From: Hyphomicrobiales bacterium
Lineage (GTDB): Bacteria > Pseudomonadota > Alphaproteobacteria > Rhizobiales > Aestuariivirgaceae
DNA: 9,757 bases
Direction of reading: 5' to 3'
Assembly (NCBI GenBank): GCA_025362535.1
Contig: JANYGE010000293.1
Coordinates: forward strand, 1-9,757
Part shown: positions 5,253 to 9,757 of the stretch, piece by piece
Numbering within the stretch: the first letter of the stretch is position 1
Layout: every line of letters starts with the position of its first letter
The notes under the pieces: generated by a model
What the model was told of the DNA's origin: nothing
The model's input: the letters and a program-made list of their open reading frames with translations, nothing else
Databases searched by the model: none
Position numbers and translations under genes: made by a program

Positions 5253-8200
5253 ATGGTTTCATTTAATGTTTCTGATTTTGGTGCGGTTGGTGATGGTCAT
5301 ACAGATGACACAGCTGCCATACAGCGAGCGCTAGATGCAGCGAAATTCGCGGGTGGGGGCACAGTTGTTTTGGGCTCGGGAATCTACATTGTTTCAGGTG
5401 ATGGTATTGCCGCTCATGGCTGTTTGAATGTCGGATCAAATGTCAGCATCACGGGCGATGCTGGAGGTGGCACAGTTGTTAAGTTGGCCGATCACTATGA
5501 TGAGAAAGTGACTGGGCTTATTCGGACAGTGAGTGGGGAAGTTACTACCAATGTTGAAATTTCAAACATTACTCTGGATGGAAATCGTGCCAACAATGTT
5601 GGTGAAGTTGATGGCTTTTTCTGTGGTGTCTCACCTGGATCAACACAACAATGTTCAGACATCACGCTTACTGGCGTAACAATTCAAAACTGTTCACGTT
5701 ATGGATTTGATCCGCATGAGCAAACCACCAACCTCACATTTTCAAATTGTGTTGCCACAGGAAATGGCGATGGTTTTACCATTGATTATTGCTCTAACGT
5801 CATCATCAAAAACTGTCTGTCCTATGGAAATGACCGCAATGGCTTTACGATCTGTACATCAAGCCATGATGTATTGATTCAAAACTGCGAGGCCTATGAC
5901 AATGCACAAAACGGGTTGTCTATAAACAAAGGAAGTGACGACCGCGTTTGGATACATGATGTCGATGTTGCCAACTGTAATTTTCATAACAATGCTGAAA
6001 ATGGAATCGAGGTTAAGCTCTCGAGCTACGTGAACATCACCACATCGACTATCACTGACAATGGCAAGAATGGTGTTCATATTACTGGCTCCAATAATGT
6101 GGTGACAGCTGGCAATCTGATCGAAAATAACTCGACGACAAATCCAGGTTATTATAGCGGTGTTGGGATAGATCAATATGACGATACAGCTGGAGTGCAA
6201 GGCACATTTAAACTGTGGTCGTCATATGCGAACACCATATTTGGCAACATAATGTCTGACGACAGTTCGCCAACAACTGGTTATGGCGTTGGTATTACAC
6301 CGGGTAAGGTATATTCCTCTTTCGCATTTTCAAATCTGATTTTGAATACGCTACATGACTCCTATCATAATATTGGTGACGGGTCGGCGACGAATATATC
6401 TTCGACAACACAGACCACTTTAAATGGCACAGATGGAAATGATATTATCACTGGCAGTAGTGGTAATGACACAATCACCTCTGGTAGTGGGCTCAACTTC
6501 ATTGACGGTGGAGCAGGGGTTGATACAGCTGTTTTTTCCTCTTCAATTGAAAGTTTGAAAATCTATAAAAATGCTTCTGGGGATTGGGTTATTCTGGGGC
6601 CAACGGGCTCTGGCATTGTGGATGTTGTAAAAAATGTTGAGTTTTTTAACTTTGGCGGAACCCAGTTCTCGCTAGCGCAGCTTACAAGTTACATCAACAA
6701 AACGGGGCTTTATGGAATAAACAACAGTGGAACTGTAGCAAGCGAAAGCATATTCGGATCAACTGGTAAGGATGCGTTGGGCGGAGGAACGGGCAATGAT
6801 GTTCTGATCGGTGGTGCTGGCAACGACACTTATGTTGTGAATGGTGGAGACACCATTGTTGAAATGGTGGGCGGCGGCATCGATACGGTCAACAGCTATA
6901 CCGCATCCTATTTGCTTGATGAAAATGTTGAAAATCTTATTCTGAAAACTGGTGCCATAAACGGAACTGGGAACGATTTGGCGAATAGCATCACTGGCAA
7001 TAATGCTACCAATACGCTGATAGGTGGCGGCGGTGATGACAGGCTTGATGGCGGAGGCGGTGCCGATGGTATGGCAGGTGGCACGGGCGATGATAGCTAT
7101 TACGTTGATAATTTAGGCGACGTTATTACGGAATATGGGTCGCAAGGCCTGGACAGTGTTTATGCGACGGTATCCTATGCTCTCTCCAACAATGTTGAAA
7201 ACCTTACCCTGACGGGAACAGCCAATGCGAATGCAACAGGCAATAGCTCTGACAATAGTTTGATTGGAAATTCTGGAAATAATGTGATCGATGGAGGGCA
7301 GGGTGCCGACCAAATGATTGGAGGCGCAGGCAACGATACTTATTCTGTCGATAATATTGGTGACACCATCACAGAAGGAAAAAATGGGGGAATTGATAGT
7401 ATTCGATCTCTGATCTCTTATGTACTTGGCGATAACATTGAAAATCTCACTCTGCTTGGAACTTCAGATATAAATGGAATAGGTAATAGCCTTGCCAATG
7501 TGATCACTGGAAATGATGGTGCCAACATTATTGATGGTGGAGCTGGTGGCGACACTATGTCTGGCGGTAAGGGGAATGATACTTATGTGGTTGAAAGCTC
7601 GTCAGACCTTGTGACTGAAGCAGCGAATGCAGGCATTGACGGTGTTATCGCTTCGCGCAGCTACGTTCTGACTGCCAATGTTGAAAATCTGACCTTGCAA
7701 GGCTCGGCAGCAAATGGAACTGGTAATGATTTAGATAACACACTCATTGGCAATGAGTTGAGTAACGCCCTGCGGGGCAATGGTGGCAATGATATTTTGA
7801 ATGGCCTGGCTGGTGCTGACTCTATGACAGGTGGCGATGGCAACGACACATATTATGTTGATAATTTAGGCGATAGCATTCTTGAATACCTGAATGCAGG
7901 CAAGGGCGGTGTGGATAAGGTTTTTGCGAATGTGAGTTATTCCCTAGGTAGTAATATCGAGAATCTGACTCTCACCGGAGTTGAAAATATTTCGGCTACA
8001 GGCAATAGCCTAAATAATATTCTCATCGGCAATGATGCCAATAACATATTAGATGGCGGCGCAGGCAATGACCGATTGACGGGTGGTTTGGGTGCCGACA
8101 GTTTTGCGTTTAAGACAGGCGGTGGCAAAGATGTGGTGACCGATTTCACCACCGCGGACTTTGTAAAGCTGAGTGTTGCTGGGGTAACGAATTGGGCAAG

Positions 8201-8321
8201 CCTTCTTTCACATGCCACTGAAGTTGGTGGAGATACTGTTTTAACGTTCGGGAGTGATTCATTGACCTTGCAAGGTGTTCATATCGCCCAACTTCAGAGC
8301 AGTGAATTTTTGTTCGTTTGA
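5253..8321 (+). CDS. Secreted AlgE-type mannuronan C5-epimerase with long RTX C-terminus
   Basis: Extracellular enzyme expected to convert beta-D-mannuronate to alpha-L-guluronate within alginate. Numbering is from the ATG at 5253 (1022 residues), chosen because it follows AGGGGTG and the protein then opens VSFNVSDFGAVGDGHTDDTAAIQ, as AlgE A-modules do; the GTG at 5217 is less likely. The catalytic A-module is a right-handed parallel beta-helix at about 1-375. Catalytic residues of AlgE4 are matched in YGFDPHEQ (Y150, D153, H155), DGFTIDY (D178) and NDRNGF (R195). E118 stands where AlgE4 has K117. A short RTX block (about 390-420), a spacer, and five RTX-rich units (about 523-947) follow. The C-terminus ends in EFLFV after an LTLQGV strand, like type I secretion substrates; no N-terminal signal peptide is seen. 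The A-module carries ten cysteines and the rest none. Substrate specificity cannot be read from sequence. Confidence 0.9.
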   Translation: MVSFNVSDFGAVGDGHTDDTAAIQRALDAAKFAGGGTVVLGSGIYIVSGDGIAAHGCLNVGSNVSITGDAGGGTVVKLADHYDEKVTGLIRTVSGEVTTNVEISNITLDGNRANNVGEVDGFFCGVSPGSTQQCSDITLTGVTIQNCSRYGFDPHEQTTNLTFSNCVATGNGDGFTIDYCSNVIIKNCLSYGNDRNGFTICTSSHDVLIQNCEAYDNAQNGLSINKGSDDRVWIHDVDVANCNFHNNAENGIEVKLSSYVNITTSTITDNGKNGVHITGSNNVVTAGNLIENNSTTNPGYYSGVGIDQYDDTAGVQGTFKLWSSYANTIFGNIMSDDSSPTTGYGVGITPGKVYSSFAFSNLILNTLHDSYHNIGDGSATNISSTTQTTLNGTDGNDIITGSSGNDTITSGSGLNFIDGGAGVDTAVFSSSIESLKIYKNASGDWVILGPTGSGIVDVVKNVEFFNFGGTQFSLAQLTSYINKTGLYGINNSGTVASESIFGSTGKDALGGGTGNDVLIGGAGNDTYVVNGGDTIVEMVGGGIDTVNSYTASYLLDENVENLILKTGAINGTGNDLANSITGNNATNTLIGGGGDDRLDGGGGADGMAGGTGDDSYYVDNLGDVITEYGSQGLDSVYATVSYALSNNVENLTLTGTANANATGNSSDNSLIGNSGNNVIDGGQGADQMIGGAGNDTYSVDNIGDTITEGKNGGIDSIRSLISYVLGDNIENLTLLGTSDINGIGNSLANVITGNDGANIIDGGAGGDTMSGGKGNDTYVVESSSDLVTEAANAGIDGVIASRSYVLTANVENLTLQGSAANGTGNDLDNTLIGNELSNALRGNGGNDILNGLAGADSMTGGDGNDTYYVDNLGDSILEYLNAGKGGVDKVFANVSYSLGSNIENLTLTGVENISATGNSLNNILIGNDANNILDGGAGNDRLTGGLGADSFAFKTGGGKDVVTDFTTADFVKLSVAGVTNWASLLSHATEVGGDTVLTFGSDSLTLQGVHIAQLQSSEFLFV
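6420..6512 (+). repeat. First RTX nonapeptide block of the epimerase
   Basis: The encoded residues include GTDGNDIITG, SSGNDTITS and IDGGAGVDTAVF, which follow the calcium-binding GGxGxDxUx pattern of RTX proteins. The block directly follows the catalytic beta-helix. It is separated from the later repeats by a ~100-residue segment containing IESLKIYKNASGDWVI and FFNFGGTQFSL, a module often found between RTX blocks. Confidence 0.75.
6819..8093 (+). repeat. Five degenerate RTX-containing units of 80-89 residues
   Basis: Each unit starts with a G-N/D-D-T/S-Y anchor (residues 523, 612, 692, 774 and 863 of the 1022-residue protein; spacings 89, 80, 82, 89, then 84 to GADSF). Each then runs through DxIxE, GxD(S/T)V, SYxLxxN(V/I)ENLxLxG, (A/G)TGNxLxN, L/ITGN and GGxGxDxUxGG. 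The DNA copies are too diverged to recombine easily, so the duplications are old. Each unit combines a beta-rich ENLTLTG part with calcium-binding RTX turns. This differs from the Azotobacter AlgE R-modules, which end in a DFDxxxDxIDLS-type segment. Confidence 0.75.
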
Positions 8322-8326
8322 ACTGG

Positions 8327-8344
8327 TGGAGTGCAGTAACTCCA
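8327..8344. terminator. Small inverted repeat in the epimerase/phosphomannomutase convergent gap
   Basis: TGGAGT-GCAGTA-ACTCCA has six-base perfect arms and a six-base loop, and lies within the 38-bp gap between the two converging stop codons. No T-tract follows on either strand, so intrinsic termination is only possible, not shown. Confidence 0.3.
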
Positions 8345-8359
8345 AGTCACTTATGCGGT

Positions 8360-9757
8360 TCAGCGGTTTCGAAAACTCGCCGCTGCCGCTAACCCGCGTT
8401 TAAGTAGGTCGCGTGCTGCAGCCTCTGACTTTGCTTCGGTATAGCAGCGAAGCTCAGGGGCATTTCCAGATGGGCGATAGTGAATGATGCTTCCATCCGT
8501 CAGAGTTATCCTTAAGCCATCTATGTTGCTTACAGATGAGACTGTTCCAATATCTTTCAAATAAGCGGAAAGATTTTCGGGTGATGCTTTCAAATACATC
8601 ATTAGTGCTGCCGAATCCTCAAGTGGAAAATTTTCTAACCTGTCACCGTCAGCGGCAGAAAAGTTTCGTTGCGCCAAGCTTTGGGAGAGCGGCTTGACGT
8701 TGGCTTTGCTAAAATTCAGCACGGCCAAAATCGGCAAGAAGCAATCACGCGTGGGCAACGGCGAAAGTTCACCGCTGGCCAGCACAAAATTGGACGCAGT
8801 GAGAACGCCGCCATTGGCTTCAAAGCCCATGATACCTTTTGGGTTTTCAGCACTCGCTTCATTCATGCCTGCTATCACATAAGGTGAGCCTACGCGGGTG
8901 CGAATGACTTTTGCACTAACTTCTTTTTCAATGCTCGAATTTGACGTGACGGGTGTAACGATCGTTTGGGCCTTGAGAAATTCCGCTGTGAGCAATCCAA
9001 CAATGTCGCCCCGTACGGGTTTTCCATTTTCATCTGCCACCAAAGGCCGATCGCCATCACCATCAGCAGAGACAAAAACATCATAATCTTTTGAGGCGGC
9101 CCAGATTTTCAGCAAAGCCAAAGTTTGTTCGGAAACAGCTTCCGTGTCGACTGGAATGAAACTCTCAGAGCGGCCGAGGGCCGTGGTTTTTGCACCATAG
9201 AAACTGAGCACTTTCAATAAAATATCTCGCGCCACTGTGCTGTGTTGATAGACCCCAACGCGAAGCCCAGCAAGGGCACCTGGGGCAAGGATTGATTGAT
9301 TGCGAATATAGAATTGGTCCACAACTGCGTTCATTCGATTTTCAAAGACAAGTATAGATGTTTCTGTAGCTGACGTTGCCGCTGATATTTCTGCAGCGCG
9401 TGTTACAATATCATTCTCGTCAGCTTTATCGATTTCTCCATCGGGCCGATAAAATTTAATGCCATTGCGGTCGGCTGGAATATGCGAACCTGTCACCATT
9501 AATGATGCGCTAGCATTTTTCATTGCATGATAAGCAAGAGCTGGTGTTGGCACTGTGCCGCAATTCACCGGCGTGAGGCCCGCTTGATGGAGCGCCTGCA
9601 TTGCAGTCTGCGCTATAGAGGGGCTTGAATCTCTAAAGTCCAAACCAACATAGATTTTTGAGCCTTGCACGGCCCGACCAGTGCTCAGTAGATATTGCGC
9701 AAAAGCTGTAACATAAATCGCTGTTGTGCGGCCCATAAGATCAACCGAAAGCCCACG
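8360..9757 (-). CDS. Phosphomannomutase/phosphoglucomutase, AlgC/ManB type (5' end outside window)
   Basis: Cytoplasmic enzyme interconverting mannose-6-P and mannose-1-P (possibly also the glucose phosphates), the second step toward GDP-mannose and alginate precursors. All four alpha-D-phosphohexomutase signatures are present, numbered from the ATG at 9736: phosphoserine loop VTGSHIPADRNGIKFY (S84), metal loop ADGDGDR (D225, D227, D229), sugar loop GFEANGG (304-310) and phosphate-binding RPSGNAPELR (421-430). The frame stays open past 9736 to the edge and reads RGLSVDL, matching the conserved FGTSGLRGL start of the family, so the ATG at 9736 is internal and the true start lies outside. The TGSHIP version of the serine loop (not TASHNP) is typical of a ManB/NoeK-like subgroup. 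It converges on the epimerase gene. Precise substrate preference is not deducible. Confidence 0.88.
   Translation of the reverse strand, partial: RGLSVDLMGRTTAIYVTAFAQYLLSTGRAVQGSKIYVGLDFRDSSPSIAQTAMQALHQAGLTPVNCGTVPTPALAYHAMKNASASLMVTGSHIPADRNGIKFYRPDGEIDKADENDIVTRAAEISAATSATETSILVFENRMNAVVDQFYIRNQSILAPGALAGLRVGVYQHSTVARDILLKVLSFYGAKTTALGRSESFIPVDTEAVSEQTLALLKIWAASKDYDVFVSADGDGDRPLVADENGKPVRGDIVGLLTAEFLKAQTIVTPVTSNSSIEKEVSAKVIRTRVGSPYVIAGMNEASAENPKGIMGFEANGGVLTASNFVLASGELSPLPTRDCFLPILAVLNFSKANVKPLSQSLAQRNFSAADGDRLENFPLEDSAALMMYLKASPENLSAYLKDIGTVSSVSNIDGLRITLTDGSIIHYRPSGNAPELRCYTEAKSEAAARDLLKRGLAAAASFRNR

Noticed and set aside
5859..6200. Minus-strand frame of 113 residues inside the epimerase gene
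   Set aside because: It is antisense to the conserved catalytic module, and its Ile/Val-rich translation mirrors the repeated coils.
6819..8093. CRISPR array or tandem DNA repeat
   Set aside because: The periodicity is at protein level only; the DNA copies are diverged, lack uniform spacers and stay in frame within one gene.
5253..8321. Generic pectate lyase or RTX adhesin/hemolysin as the product of the large gene
   Set aside because: The YGFDPHEQ motif, the matching catalytic Asp178 and Arg195, and end-to-end similarity to the AlgE A-module make the C5-epimerase call much stronger.
9734..9736. ATG at 9736 as the true start of the phosphomannomutase
   Set aside because: The frame continues to the window edge with RGLSVDL, part of the conserved N-terminal motif of the family.

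Overview
The window looks like chromosomal DNA from a Gram-negative proteobacterium of moderate GC content, most likely an alphaproteobacterium. The kdpD/kdpE pair, the ArsR-SRPBCC gene pair and the TGSH-type phosphomannomutase fit that group, but the assignment is by resemblance only. There are nine protein-coding genes, two of them cut by the window edges. I see no tRNA, rRNA, CRISPR array or intact insertion sequence.

Left part (1-3119): the 3' end of the potassium-sensing kinase gene kdpD overlaps kdpE by the classic ATGA junction, so this is the tail of a kdp operon. A GC-richer minus-strand pair follows, an ArsR-type repressor and an overlapping SRPBCC (AHSA1) protein, with a perfect inverted repeat over the repressor start codon. 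Upstream of it on the same strand is a medium-chain dehydrogenase/quinone-oxidoreductase-type gene.

Right part (3443-9757): this is the most interesting region. It holds four genes whose families all belong to alginate metabolism: a stand-alone cupin mannose-6-phosphate isomerase domain, an exported AlgL-type (PL5) alginate lyase, a 1022-residue AlgE-type mannuronan C5-epimerase with a long RTX tail, and an AlgC/ManB-type phosphomannomutase. The isomerase and mutase would make mannose-6-P and mannose-1-P, the precursors of GDP-mannuronate. The epimerase would convert mannuronate to guluronate outside the cell. The lyase would trim polymer in the periplasm. Polymerase, GDP-mannose dehydrogenase and export genes are not in the window, so a complete alginate pathway is an inference.

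Layout of the right part: the cupin gene (+) converges on the lyase gene (-). The lyase and epimerase genes diverge from a shared AT-rich region of about 257 bp. The epimerase gene (+) converges on the phosphomannomutase gene (-). The epimerase has unusual features: a ladder of cysteines along its beta-helix, a glutamate where AlgE4 has a substrate-site lysine, and five 80-89-residue RTX units unlike Azotobacter R-modules.
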